Shown piece after piece: positions 23,495-35,514 of a stretch of 64,000 nt of DNA. A program made the position numbers and the translations under genes. A model generated the notes under the pieces. It saw only the letters and a list, made by a program, of their open reading frames with translations. It was not told where the DNA came from and did not search any database. Source of the DNA: Sipunculus nudus (taxonomy: Eukaryota > Annelida > Sipuncula > Golfingiida > Sipunculidae); the NCBI GenBank assembly GCA_026874595.1, contig CM049306.1, positions 40,550,019-40,614,018 of the forward strand. The letters run 5' to 3'. Within the stretch, counting starts at the first letter, position 1. Each line of letters begins with the position of its first letter.

Positions 23495-25260
23495 TCAGTC
23501 AGCATCACATATTGTTTTATGAAATCTGCTGAGTGAGCAAAACCAATGCCTGTTTTGGTAATAGGATTCTCAAGTCATACAACAGGTGATTTTTCTGTCA
23601 AACTCAATTATTGTTAAAGATCAACATTTGCTGTTTAATTCAGTATGTCCTATATATAATTTTATATACATGTAAAACATTTATAATATTTTTTATATAT
23701 ATAGTAATATATACATGTGTAATGCTTATATATTAAATATATATATTATAATATTATATGAAACTGTTGCACCTCTCTTCTCTTTGGCGTTACTGTTTGA
23801 TATTTGCTGTGTGTATACATCAGAATGACAGACATTCAAGGTGAATCAAAGTTGTGCAACTGTAAGGTATTAACCATGATATGTAGACAGACAAGAATGT
23901 CATAAAACATATGTAGTGTCTTGCAAACATATATTTTATGTCATCAAAAAAAGTGTATAGAGTAGTGGGCGTTTGAGGCCAAAACAAACTAGTGTTAGAT
24001 AATGTGACCTTTCTGTGACCTTGACCTGGGGTATCTAAAACTATTGACCTTTATTATTTACTTTAATTTCATTGAATTATTAATCATCTCTTAGTGTTCA
24101 AACCCCTGTCCTGCAAGACAAACAATTCAGTTTAAATCATCTTGAATTGCTGTTTACACAAATATTGTAAATTTGTATCTCATATTTCTATTTAAATTCT
24201 ACATAGATACTCCATGCATGGAATATTGTGTTTTCCTCTCAGAAGATTAGGTTGATATTTACTGTGGTCCTCAACTAAAAATAATATTGCTAAAAAATAT
24301 ACTGACAAGACTTGTGAAATGACATACAGTAAATTCATCTGCTTATAGATGTGTGTTTATGTGAAAGATTTTGCTTGAGAACACTATTAGATGTCAAAGG
24401 TCAGTCGTTGATGCTCAGAAGATGCAAATCAGGAACTGTTAACAAGTGCTGGATCATATTTTAAAGATTAGAAATAAACACAGAATGATCATGTTTTTTT
24501 TCAGGATTAAGCTTGTACTAAATTATTTTGTATAAAAATGAAAGGAAATAAACATATATAAGAAATACTGTTTACTGAATGTTTTTTCTTTTCATTTCTT
24601 TGTACATGTTATGCATCTTACTCATTTCATATTGGACAAATATTGCTAAGTACGTTATGATCAACCATATTTTCCTTTTCCTGTCCTATTCAGCTGACTT
24701 TATCCATTTTACTTCAGTCGCTGCCGAAGAAATTCCAAAACAGTTAACAACATTAAAATTTCTAAATGTAACTATGGATAGGTCATAGTAAAACCTTGCG
24801 AAACCAAATAAAGAAACAGTGACTTTTTTTTGTAAACTACTTGGTGATAACACAAATTTAACATTATGAAAAGTCATACTCATTTCCTTTCAGTTTTGCT
24901 GAATGCATGTGTGATACAGTCAAATAATTGTGCATTATAACGAACAGAACAGGCCCGACATTTTAAATAAAACATTTGGAAGGCCATATTCATTGTCTTA
25001 GACCTGTCACTATCTACATTTATTTCTTCTTTGCCCAGGGCAGTCATGTTAGAGTTAACTCTGGAATCCTATATTTTGTATTTGATCCGTATATTGAAAC
25101 GGCGTATTTTGCTCAGGACAATGTCCCTTTGATTTTTCAAATTTGTTTACATGATGGTTCCAACCTGATCCACAGAAATTTTATGTAATACATTATGTAA
25201 TACAGGTGTCCTTTGGTCAGCAATTATGTCTATAAAGCTTTCTCTGGCACATATAAAAAT

Positions 25261-25568
25261 CACGTAAACAAAAGGTATGGTTTTCAGGCACCGCGCGCGT
25301 CAATTTTAACCCCCGCATTTTGATTTTCAATAGTTACTTAACCAATTTTTGAGCTCCAGCCGCTCGCACATTTCTTTCAAAAAGATTAAATAATTCAATT
25401 TTAATCAGATTTCCTTTGTTTTGTAGTGCTTTTACCTGTTTTTTAAAACAATTCTGTTATTATCATACCTTTCCTGATACAAAAAAACGTAAATAAAAAT
25501 CACCCTAACGCACTGATTTCTGAAAAAAAAGTGTCTGAGAACCGAACCTTTTTTATTTTGGCTCTTAC
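25261..25568. mobile_element. MITE with terminal inverted repeats, copy B
   Basis: Same element as 3723-4039: GGTATGGTTTTCAGGCACCG at left and GTGTCTGAGAACCGAACC at right, with shared interior (TCAATTTTAACCCCCGCAT, AATCAGATTTCCTTTGTT, AACAATTCTGTTATTAT). ACGTAA occurs at both outer edges and could be a target duplication, although the left tip is shortened. Confidence 0.8.
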
Positions 25569-25910
25569 GTAACTATAATTATGTTTTCATGCAAGATACA
25601 TATCCATAAGCGTTTCTGGTGCACCCCCCTTTCTGTCGATTGATTTAATACCATGTAAAACCTAACGCATCTTCTTTATCCTGCATAATATCACATTCCG
25701 CGTATTGTCATCATCTAAGTCAGGGTTGACGACATGGCAATAAGCGGTCTCAGTAACTGTAACACCATCTCATCACGTCTTTCAACAATTCATTTTTAGA
25801 TAGAAATTCATACAAAAGCGCCAGTATTCTCAATGAAACGTGTATATCTATGAAGTTTGTATGGCTTTATACATTTTGACACCACGTTCAGTCCTTATTG
25901 TATTTTTTGA

Positions 25911-26354
25911 AGGGGCACAATCACCTATAAAGCATGTTGAGTTAACACGAAAAATAGCTTCTTTCCTTAATTTAAATCTGTACCTGCCAAAATATTGCCT
26001 TGAAACCGTTTGCTTGCAACTGAAAACGGGTGTTAAAAAAATTGGACCGGGCACGATTTCAGGTTTCAACAGCGCGGAACCGCAACACGTGTCAATCAGG
26101 AGACGTAATATATGTTCCCGCTGGCTGAAACACCACGTGTTGCCCCTGTTAATCGGACCTCCGGTCACGCGGCCTTGTTTTGGTAAACAGACACGTGGGC
26201 TGTGTTTACCAACACGCAGAGCCATAGCAAGGCGTACCCGAGGAACTGACTGTGTGCTGGGATGGTTCTGCTGGGAAACTTTAGTATTAAGCAAACCTGA
26301 ACTGATAGCGTAAAGGAATAGGCATAAAATTGCTCCTGATTATGTCCCTTTAAC
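25911..26354. mobile_element. Probable MITE with imperfect inverted ends
   Basis: The left end AAGGGGCACAATCACC resembles the reverse complement of the right end (AAAGGGACATAATCA). The ~440-bp interior is more GC-rich than its surroundings and happens to leave frames of about 150 codons open on both strands (25840-26313 plus, 25848-26294 minus); neither translation resembles a known protein. Confidence 0.5.
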
Positions 26355-26457
26355 ACTTGACCGTGGCGCATCCAGAAAATCGCGAACAGGGGGGCGTTAA
26401 TATTGAATTGGTGCTTGATGGATACTATGAAAACAAAGTTCTTAAATTTTTGTTTTG

Positions 26458-26489
<32 letters not shown>

Positions 26490-28328
26490 TATCACGTTAT
26501 AAACTTCACTTTATGGTATATATTAGAATACAGAGCCATGTCTTTATTGAAGTTTATTATATTTACATGGGTGTCCCCCTCCCATATGGGGGAATTTTTT
26601 TTTAAATTTGCAAGAGGACGTTTTGAAGAACCTTTAACAAAAGATGATGAGGATTTTCTGTTCCTCAAGTACATTGTTTTGCATAATGTATTCTAACTTT
26701 AGGGCTTTTTGGTTAATGAATGGCCGGCTTTAATATGTATATTTCTGCAAACTTTGGGTATAAACTAGAAAGTCCAAACATTCTATAGTTCGTAACATGT
26801 TGATGTCAATGGTGAAATACGCATCTACGTTTATAACTTGCATAATATATTTTAAATGTAGTACTCGTGGTAAAATAACTTATATGTTTAAGTCTTGTGT
26901 CAATCGTTATCGGCTTCTCTAGTCTAGGCAGTGCACAGGACTCGGGAAGCAGAGCACAGAGCGAAAGGTTGAGTATCAGCCGAGGAGCCGTGAGGTTTTT
27001 CACGGTCGACTCCAGCCAAAGCTTAGCTCTGTAGGCTGATAGGTGTTAAGCCCGACCAGAGTGTGATAACGGATAGACTCCCTCTCAATATATATAAGTA
27101 TATATATATTTGGATGCTATCTCAATGGAGTAAATAACACAGCTGTTCATTAATATCCTCAGCTAATGAATGTGAAAGCAATAAACAGAATAATCTAACT
27201 TCTAGGGAATAAAAAGGTAATCTGCAAAAATGAAAATTGATTATGAATAAATGGGATAAGAACTCGATAAAATGAAAGATGTTGCAGCTGTACGGGGCGC
27301 GCTCCCTTCTGTATCCACCATTGTGTGATGCCTCATATAATGCTTCTTTTTATGCAACTTCAGTTTAATGGTAATTTTCATATTGAAGGATGGGGTTCAT
27401 GTCAGAGTCGTTTGTCACATTTGGATTGGACCGTAAAAAAACCGGAATAAAGAGCTTCAGAGACACGCGCCCGTCATCCCGCTCGTTGTAATCTAACGCC
27501 AGAGAGCTTTTCAGAATTTTACTAATAGTTATATAATTTCAATATATTTGGTTTATTTTGAGTTTATCGTATTCAAACGATCTGATTTACCACTTATTGT
27601 ACAGACTGACAAATTTTCTTTGAAGCAAATGCAAATTATTGGATCATTTTGACAACATACTTATCTGGATCAGAGACCATGAAAACCTAGGTGTAGACAG
27701 AATATATGTTCTTTTATCTTGTTTAATAAGTGAGTTATAGGGCATAATTGAAAGTTTGGCAAAAGCCGCCAATATAAGAACAGCAAAAAAAAAAAAAACT
27801 TTATGGGAACGCAATTTCCAATCTGCTCTGGACTATAAGTGATGGAGAACGTTTTCCATTGTTTAGGACTAGTGGAACGATTTAAAATTATTCATGGGTA
27901 TAATTTTTTCATTATAATTATTCATGGGTACTTTTGAGAGACTGAAAGAATCTGGTTGCCACACATCCAGCATACATATTGTATTTTTTTCAGAGACTGG
28001 AAAAGTGATCGACAGATAGATAGATATTCAGATTTCCTATATTTCCTCCGTTGCTATAGATTGACTCAGATACTGATGTAAATCATGTGGACAAAAATAC
28101 ATAAAAGTCAACGAATGGTTATATACAAGCGTGTAAAATTACTATATAATGTGTACAAAGTTTTGTAAAGTCCGTCATCCTTTATAGCTGAACAAGATGA
28201 CGTTTCCTGTTGATTGCATTGAGTCTGGTCATTCTTAACAACAGTCCGGCCTATATAGCTTTCTGTATCCGCCTAGCTCCCTGTATCGATCTCTTTCTGT
28301 ATTAGCTTAGCTTGCTTTCTGGATGCAC

Positions 28329-28419
28329 CTAGCCATCTGTATCTGCTGTCATATTATTCAGGGCAACTTCTTCTGGTAGCTCTGCCTTTTGGGAGGGCTT
28401 TGGACGTCTTAGAAAATAC
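28329..28419 (-). CDS. SLC22 transporter exon 10 (residues 534-563 and stop)
   Basis: 91 nt. Acceptor TTTATTTCAG; completes an Arg codon. Encodes a basic-to-acidic cytoplasmic tail YFLRRPKPSQKAELPEEVAL, then NNMTADTDG and TAG. A long CT tract lies just upstream of the acceptor. Confidence 0.85.
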
Positions 28420-28439
28420 CTGAAATAAATGGTACACAT

Positions 28440-28493
<54 letters not shown>

Positions 28494-31122
28494 AAAACAA
28501 AGAGTTAATGGCGCTTAAGACAGTATGCAATTTAAATGCAATGGTCAAATATATGGATCACATAAATGGATCAATTTAATGTACCATCTTATAAATGCGA
28601 TAGTCAATTTATTTCATTTTCATAAAAATATTTATCCATTTATTTGACATTTTAAACAGATTTGTCCACAGATAAAACCACAGTTTCAGAACCCATTTAC
28701 TTATCTGTGGTGTTTCACCATAAAGTCGTTCTATTTGGCTTTTGTCTGGTTTTGCTGTCGTTTTCTGCGTGTTTCATATGCAGATGTTTAGTTATTAAAT
28801 GGCACAGGAGCTTTAAGGGAACATATACGATGTCTTCGACACCGCATCATTCTAGTCATAAATATCAAATGATAACAAAATTGTTATTTTATACGGGATG
28901 TCTCTGATGATAAAGTAAACTATTATGAGTATGCCGCTTGTAACTTCTAGTGTGATATCCGACCTTATTTTGTGTTCTCGACAGCGCCTCTCTGCCTCTT
29001 CAACTGTAGCCGGCAGTGCTACACCGAGGGTCTCCGGAATCAGGAGGGTTAACAATGCCCCAAGTAAAGTGATACCTGCACAGATGACGTCAGGCCATAC
29101 ACCTCCCTGTAAGACATTGCATCAGTTACCCCAATTCTTCACTTGGCAGTTATATATATGTGGGTTGTTGGTACTTTGGAAGAACCAGTAAAACACAAAT
29201 TTTAATTTTTAATAAATCCGGATAACCGATAATCGGATGACTATATTACGAGTTTTCCGAGCTCCGACTTAATATAAGAGTCCGCTGAATCAGATTTATT
29301 CAGAATTGAAGAACGTGTTATATTGATAAAAAAACACAGAAAATCCTGATAAGCAAATAAGTGTTTTCATTTCGCCTAACAGCCTTAAATTCAAGCAGGT
29401 TTTCACTTTAAATAAAAACGGGCCATCGGGTAAATATTTATATGTATTTTCTAAATACACCCATCATGCACGAAAAGGATTCGGTTATAACTCTGTATAC
29501 TGTTAATTTTCCTTCACGTAATATTTAAATTTCTGACTGCATACAGGCATATATATATCCTAAGGATTATGTGATGAACAACCAAGTCGTACGAGCCACA
29601 GAAAATATCGACGGTTACCATACAGCAGGGATTTACGTTTATGATTTGCACAAATACTTTCTTTGGTGTTAATTCCTGTAAATTTCTGGCTCGCAGACTA
29701 ATGATAAGATTCCATGCTGCGTACAGTGATATCGGTGCTACAGGATGGATGGTTATTGCAGGGCAGTTTACCTTTAACTGTTGCCACGACTCATAGTAGG
29801 CCCTATCTCTCCATATAAAATGATTCTGTGTCACACTTACGATTAGAGGTAGAAACGGCGCTGTCAGGCTTCCAAGTCGGCAGGCGTTAACAAACCAGTG
29901 CAGACCACTCGAGCGAATGACGGTCGGGTAGAGTTCTACGCCATACTGATAGCCAGTGGCAAAGGCCATAGTGATGGCGAACTTGGCTATCATTATCAAC
30001 GTAATTTTTGCAGCAGGCACGGCTGAAAAAAAAGAGTGCGGTGACTTTGATTCAAATCGTAAATGACACTTGCTATATTGCCATCACCTTCAGAATGCAA
30101 ACTGTTCAATTTCAACGATTGGGACAAACGTTAACTGTCACAATCTTTAAATAAAAATACTTTTTTTTCAGGAACGGTGTATAAATGTCCAACATTATGA
30201 GCATTGCATGGATTATAGGAATTTCTTTCACCAAGGGGTGCAAGAGAACGATAGCCAAGACATGCGTTTATGGATATTTCACGTTAAAGTTTTCTATGTG
30301 TTTTGCAATTTTATTTAAAAGCTTTTAGTTCGTAGGAACAGAAAATTATGCTAATACCCGCTACTCCTGAATTTAGAAACGGAGTTTACACTACTAGGAG
30401 AGGAAGCCTTTCCCAAATAGAACTAAGCGGTGAGGACATTTGTCAAATACAGATTGATGTTTAAATTTCAAAACGTTTTGGCGTTAGCATACCTATATAG
30501 ATCCTCTGACTGTTTGTTTTTATGTTAAAAAAAACAAATCTTAATCTTCTTAAGCGCCAATAATGCTTTATAAACTGCAGTATCTAAATGGCGCTTCTGT
30601 GCAACGTTTCGGTTTCGATAAAGACACCTGGAACTGCTCTAGCGTTTTCAGGTTCTTTTTTTTCTGAATTGTGGGGCGAAGAGCTCAATTGGATTGTTAG
30701 CTATAACCGGCAGACCGGTGCCAACTCCACCGAGGAGGACCATCTAGCAATGTTGACACCATCAGCTGCTAGATGGCGCCCCTGTGTGGCGATTACAGAC
30801 AGGTTGTCACAATGACTTTGTCAGTGAATACTTACACTCAGGAATAGCCAGCGAGAGAAGTACAGCCGTACCAGCGAGCAGCATACACCATATCATACCA
30901 CGCTGCCTGCCAATCTTAGACACTACGGTAATGTTTAACAGGTAAGCTGGAACCTCAACTAAACCAGCAAAGAAAACGTTTAAGTACAGATTTCCGTGGT
31001 AATCTGACATATTCCAAGAGATAGCATAGTAAAGCATCCCGTTTGCAATGCTGGAATTATAGAAATGTTATTTTATTATTGTTTGTAGTGGTATATAAGG
31101 CCATTGCGATGTGATTTGTAGC

Positions 31123-31165
<43 letters not shown>

Positions 31166-32470
31166 TCCATTTAGCAATATTATTTTGATTACTGTAATGA
31201 TGATGATGATGATGATGATGATTATTATTATTATCAAACAAGTTGCACTTTTGCTGACTCTATTTTGTATGTTTGTGGCAAGTTGTATAGTTAAACATAC
31301 ACTAAAAAATGAATTAGGGTACTTTTCCGCTTTCCTGATTTTACGATTTGGAGCGAGGTATTTCCACAATATAAATTTACAAATATATATTTATATAATT
31401 CACCCATTAATGCCCATTATAAATGTGATGCTTCTCAAACCGGAGCTCCTGAATAAATCCCTCAAGTTTGACGACGCCTTTTTTTCATCCTGGAAATATA
31501 GTAGTGTGCATCGTTTAACAAGTTATCTTTTAAAGTTAAAATACTTGTCAAAGTTGTAAAATAAATCTGGTTTTTATCTCATTATAATTTTATTTATGAA
31601 GCATGAACCACTAATTTATGAAATGCATAAACAATATATCCTGTTCGGTTGTTTATCGTTTCCGGATTATCAGAAACATAATCATCATGGAATCACCATG
31701 TAGAAATCATGGAGGGATCGTGTAGAAAACAAATAAAAATATTTCAAAATCATTACGGTCCAAGAATAACCTGCGCATCTGTGAGCACATCAATAACAAA
31801 CTAACCATACCAGGCGATATATTTTGCATATTCTTAGTCTTTTGTCACACCAACAGAGCCACATCATACGCATATTGTAGAAGCTTTGTGCAAAGACATA
31901 TTTATAAGAATGTATCACGTAAGCATTTGGAAATCCAACACACTGGAACCGACGCTGCTATTTCAGTTCAGATAGCCGATGTATAGATGGCGCTCTCTGT
32001 ACCGAATGCGCCGATAGTCTCTCCAACAGACGCCAGGTGCCGCCAGGGGCCTGTGGCAAAGACCACTGGCATGTCGGTCATATAATTTTATAATCGTGCA
32101 GAGGTTAATAAATAACAGTGTCTTTAACTATTTATTTTGCATTAAAAATAAAAACAGATAATCTGTACCTGCTCCACGGTCACAGTGACACCGACAGGAA
32201 TCTTTCTGCGGTTGACTTTGGCCATTTTATGAATAGCCAGCTGGGCTTCCTTGTAGTGGCCTTTTGCTATGAGCCACCGAAATGATTCAGGAATCAGCCT
32301 GTGATACCCAAGTCATGGGATTTACATACAATATGTTACATAAAATTTGGTGATTTTACCTCATTAATAGGTGCGATAATGTGAAGGAAGTTATATTTTT
32401 ATACTAACAAATTCATTAACTCAATAAATCCGAATACGTCGAAAGGGATTGTTATATATACAATATGTAC

Positions 32471-32519
<49 letters not shown>

Positions 32520-33028
32520 GAGACAATAAATAAAAGATGAAGCCTTTCTGTTAATATACATATATATATATATATATTTATATATATCACATATATATCA
32601 CATATATATATAACCTATATGTCACATTAATCTTCGAGTACACCATGTTATATAAAACCGAGATAAACAGACTGTGTGTTAACTCAAAAGTTCCTCACCA
32701 GTTCGGAATCAACATCAGAACAGTGGGGACTGATAAGACGATCATAAACATGAATCTGTCACGAAGCAAGTAGCCCACCCCGGCCAACGCAGCGTAACTG
32801 ACCGCCCAGCACACCTCAGCAAGGTTCGCAAATAAGGCGCGCCATCCGTCGCCAATAGGCTCAAGACCTGTAAAAATATATCAAAATTAAATTTGCATTA
32901 AATTGTATAATGTGATTAATAAACAGTTATATAATACTTGTTTCGGCTGCGTTTTTCCCCCTTCTGCTTGTGCCCCTTCTATTCCTCTTTACATTACGAA
33001 ATGAAATTTTTATGACATTACATATAAT

Positions 33029-33082
<54 letters not shown>

Positions 33083-33111
33083 AAGAGAGAGAGAGAGTGA
33101 GAGAGAGAGCG

Positions 33112-33146
<35 letters not shown>

Positions 33147-34813
33147 GGTGATTTCAGCTAAATGTAAATAGGCAGTTTATGAAATGCCAAAATTTTTATT
33201 TAAATATATAATAAATACACTATACATAAATAGAAACGGTAATTCTACAGTATATTTAGTGCGTCATATTGAATGCATCACTTATAAAATATTATCCCTT
33301 TGACTAATTATTTATCCTGTATACTATCAAGCTCTAATGCTCTGTATTTACTTAATGCATAATTGATGTTGCCATAGTTTCCTGCTGCCGAGGCCAGAAT
33401 GAAACGGAAAACCAGGAAGGCAATGTAGTTGTTGCAAAACGGCAGCACGTTCCCGGCAACGACGACACCAACGGCTAGCACGCGAAGCAGAAGACGACGG
33501 CCCCATCTGGCGGCAAGATTAAACATTTTGAAGATCTGTATTGTGTAAATATACACTTTTTCTTTAATTTCATATATATAACTGTATGAAATTAAATGTT
33601 TTTGTTTACAAGAGACAGAGTTCATGCAAATAAGGCTATGGTTGAGGCCGGGGTTTTCTTTACTGCTTACACAGATATTATTTATTTCAAAATATGCACT
33701 TTTTCGGAATATTTATAAGTGAACGTTCATTATATACAATTGTTCAACCAAATAGGTCAATGAATCAGATAAAGAATGTTTAAGTGTAAAAACGGTACAG
33801 AAACAGATTACAAGAAGGTCTTGAATTATATTTAAATTTTTTCTCTCTTAAAAATATATTTGATTTACATTGCTACGGAATAATTGACACTTTTGGGTGA
33901 TCGATTTTAGAAATGACAAAATATAAAACTGCCCAAGAAAGAAATTATTGATACGACCTGGTACTGGTTGAAAATTATATGATTATCTATGCACAGGATT
34001 TACAGATTTTGTAACTCAATTCCGGGTCTTAAAATGTCTTTATACTATTGAGTATGTTTCTCTAATATTTTTATTGCATCATTTGCAGGGATAATACATA
34101 AAACAAGAAATCTCGCCTGTCGACCAACCCGCTATAACGACCACCCACCCCCGCTAAGACGAGCACCTTATGGTCCCGGACTTATGTACATCATCATAAA
34201 AACCTTCTACTTATATGACCACCTTGGTCGTATTAGCGAGCATTCACTGTATAAAGACTCGAACCTATCTGATGCGTAACCGACCAGCTGTCCGGACAAC
34301 ATCCAACTGGCCATATACAAGGAGAACAAAAGGGACTTCATCCATGCGCGATCACAGACCATATCCCACTGAAATATCATGCACGGCTTAAGAAATATGA
34401 AAGCAAATTTCCTGGGCCCCTAAACACAAAAACCTCTTGATGCGAACATGGATTTTTCCCCCCTGAATTTTATTTAGCCGGTGTCCTTTCATATTTATAA
34501 AACTTAAATTTACGCTCAATTACCCAAAGATCCATCTTAATATAAGATCATGTTATGAATTACCGTGAAGCCTCAATATACCGAACAAAAATGATGAAAA
34601 CCAGTATATAATAAGAATAACGAGGCTCTGTACATCATTTAAAAAAAATGTACGTCGTGTAGCTCGAACAGAATTGTGTCAGATGACTGTTGAATTATGG
34701 ACTCGCTTTATTCCTCTTGGTCCCTATGTTACACTTTCTTAAGAGTGTTCCATAAAGCGTGCATATATAAAAAAATATAAATAATTGCATACATATATAT
34801 GAATATACCTCAC

Positions 34814-34887
<74 letters not shown>

Positions 34888-35514
34888 AAAGTCAAATATA
34901 TCAAGAGCATTAGACTTTATGTGGCGGACAATGAAGGCATAGTGATGGTGTATATTTCTGCGTACCCTTTCACTAGCATGAAATATGTTTTCAATAAAAT
35001 GCTTAAAGAGATGTCTTTAAATGTCTGAAGGAAAAGATGTCTGCTGAGGTTGGGCTTTGAAGGCTTGAGTGTCCACGTGACACCCCACCTGACCTACCTC
35101 GGTGACCAGTGAACTTCTGACCGATGTGGTGTGGTCATATTCCCACGAATCGCATGGTCGTATGAATTCCTCACCAGAAAAATTACCACTAGCTAGATCA
35201 CGAAGAATATTATTGGCGTCACTTTGGCTGAAATTCACAATACCTGGCCTAGAGTATCTGGTGCATCTGCTGTATTTTAACACGTCCCCTGTTCTGACGG
35301 CTGGGATCGAAAGTTCTTTCCACTGCTCCTCAGTCAGGTTTATTCCAGGATAACGTGTGTACGCGCACCAGTGATCGGGGGTGGCAGCATAGAACACAAT
35401 ACCCATCACATGGATGGCCAACGGAACCCTGGATATCGTCAACAAGAACCAGATGTAGAATTGGTACCGACCCATTTCACCGACATAATGACGTAATATA
35501 TTTTGTATCTCCAT
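28329..35514 (-). CDS. SLC22-family organic ion transporter, complete 10-exon gene
   Basis: Twelve-helix major facilitator of the plasma membrane that moves organic ions or zwitterions. Model (minus strand): 35514-35098, 34368-34265, 33506-33352, 32867-32699, 32298-32169, 31489-31404, 31050-30836, 30022-29841, 29106-28964, 28419-28329; 563 residues, stop TAG at 28331-28329. Seen: TM1 at ~19-43; a large extracellular loop with Cys 50, 84 and 121 and N-glycosylation sites at Asn 59, 94 and 111; SLC22 loop end CDSWEYD...WDMVCDRAW; SDRWGRR after TM2; LIPESFRWLIAKG after TM6; NLRDLFRSS in the cytoplasmic loop; GLVEVPAYLL; and GYQYGVELYPTVIRSSG. Residue 474 in TM11 is Arg (ACRLGS), as in OAT and OCTN members, not the Asp of OCTs. 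That argues against a classic cation transporter, but the substrate cannot be named. The gene is tail-to-tail with ACTR8, 4.8 kb apart. Confidence 0.95.
28444..28490. repeat. (GA)n microsatellite beside the transporter's last acceptor
   Basis: About 23 GA repeats. On the gene strand this is a (CT)n tract starting ~25 nt upstream of the exon 10 acceptor. Confidence 0.95.
28964..29106 (-). CDS. SLC22 transporter exon 9 (residues 487-533 plus two bases)
   Basis: 143 nt. Acceptor TGTCTTACAG. Encodes TM12 (VICAGITLLGALLTLLIPET) and the family tail motif ETLGVALPATVEEAERR. Donor AG|GTCGGA is weak, but the phase fits exon 10. Confidence 0.9.
29841..30022 (-). CDS. SLC22 transporter exon 8 (residues 426-486)
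   Basis: 182 nt. Acceptor TTTTTTTCAG, donor ATC|GTAAGT, phase 0. Encodes TM10-TM11 with the hallmark GYQYGVELYPTVIRSSG and NACRLGSLTAPFLPLI. Arg 474 sits where OATs and OCTNs have Arg. Confidence 0.95.
30836..31050 (-). CDS. SLC22 transporter exon 7 (residues 354-425 plus one base)
   Basis: 215 nt, the standard SLC22 length. Encodes IANGMLYYAISWNMSDYHGN, VFFAGLVEVPAYLLNI, KIGRQRG and TM9 (CMLLAGTAVLLSLAIPE). Donor T|GTAAGT is consensus. Confidence 0.95.
31123..31222. repeat. (AAT)n and (GAT)n trinucleotide repeats
   Basis: An AAT run (about 31123-31162) and a GAT run (about 31197-31220) lie in transporter intron 6, between exons 6 and 7. Confidence 0.9.
31404..31489 (-). CDS. SLC22 transporter exon 6 (residues 326-353 plus two bases)
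   Basis: 86 nt, found by phase and motif. Acceptor ATATTTCCAG, DEKKASSNLRDLFRSSGLRS, donor GG|GTGAAT. It joins in frame to exon 7 through a Gly codon, giving a continuous TM7. The L-x-DLFR motif is the usual one in this loop. It is somewhat shorter than the ~100 nt I recall for vertebrate members. Confidence 0.88.
32169..32298 (-). CDS. SLC22 transporter exon 5 (residues 282-325)
   Basis: 130 nt. Completes a Trp codon and encodes the family signature LIPESFRWLIAKGHYKEA, then the start of the central cytoplasmic loop (KMAKVNRRKIPVGVTV). Donor CAG|GTACAG, phase 0. Confidence 0.94.
32473..32516. repeat. (TA)n microsatellite
   Basis: Over 20 TA repeats in transporter intron 4, followed by a second shorter TA tract at 32559-32590. 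Confidence 0.92.
32699..32867 (-). CDS. SLC22 transporter exon 4 (residues 226-281 plus two bases)
   Basis: 169 nt. Acceptor TTTTTACAG, donor GTGAGG. Encodes LEPIGDGWRALFANLAEVCW, then TM5 and TM6 up to SVPTVLMLIPN. Confidence 0.94.
33032..33143. repeat. (GA)n microsatellite, imperfect
   Basis: Over 110 bp of GA with a few AAAG, GTGAG and GCGAA interruptions in transporter intron 3. Confidence 0.93.
33352..33506 (-). CDS. SLC22 transporter exon 3 (residues 174-225)
   Basis: 155 nt, the standard SLC22 length. Encodes WGRRLLLRVLAVGVVVAG and FLVFRFILASAAGNYGNI (TM3-TM4), and ends A|GTAAAT, phase 1. Confidence 0.92.
34265..34368 (-). CDS. SLC22 transporter exon 2 (residues 140-173 plus two bases)
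   Basis: 104 nt, the standard length of this exon in SLC22 genes. Acceptor ATATTTCAG; encodes WDMVCDRAWMKSLLFSLYMA through LVGYASD. The donor GTTCGA is a weak match to consensus, but the resulting phase joins perfectly to exon 3. Confidence 0.92.
34815..34885. repeat. (TA)n microsatellite
   Basis: About 35 TA repeats in intron 1 of the transporter. Confidence 0.93.
35098..35514 (-). CDS. SLC22 transporter exon 1 (residues 1-139)
   Basis: Opens ATG GAG ATA (MEIQNILRHYVGEMGRYQF), encodes TM1 and the whole glycosylated extracellular loop, and ends SSLVTE before GTAGGT, phase 0. The three N-X-S/T sites and conserved Cys fit the family. Confidence 0.94.

Larger units (their letters stand above)
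23495..28328. other. Intergenic region between two convergent genes
   Basis: Holds both 3' UTRs, AT-rich DNA and two MITE-like elements. No gene recognised. It includes a GT run at 26470-26489. Confidence 0.6.

Noticed and set aside
25840-26313. Overlapping ~150-codon frames on both strands
   Set aside because: Neither translation resembles a known protein, and the block has transposon-like inverted ends.
26988-27005. Hairpin CCGTGAGGTTTTTCACGG, considered as an RNA element or terminator
   Set aside because: Only six base pairs with a short loop. No histone or known RNA gene context; such stems are expected by chance in this much sequence.
32970-33161. Arg/Glu-rich open frame
   Set aside because: It is the (GA)n microsatellite translated.
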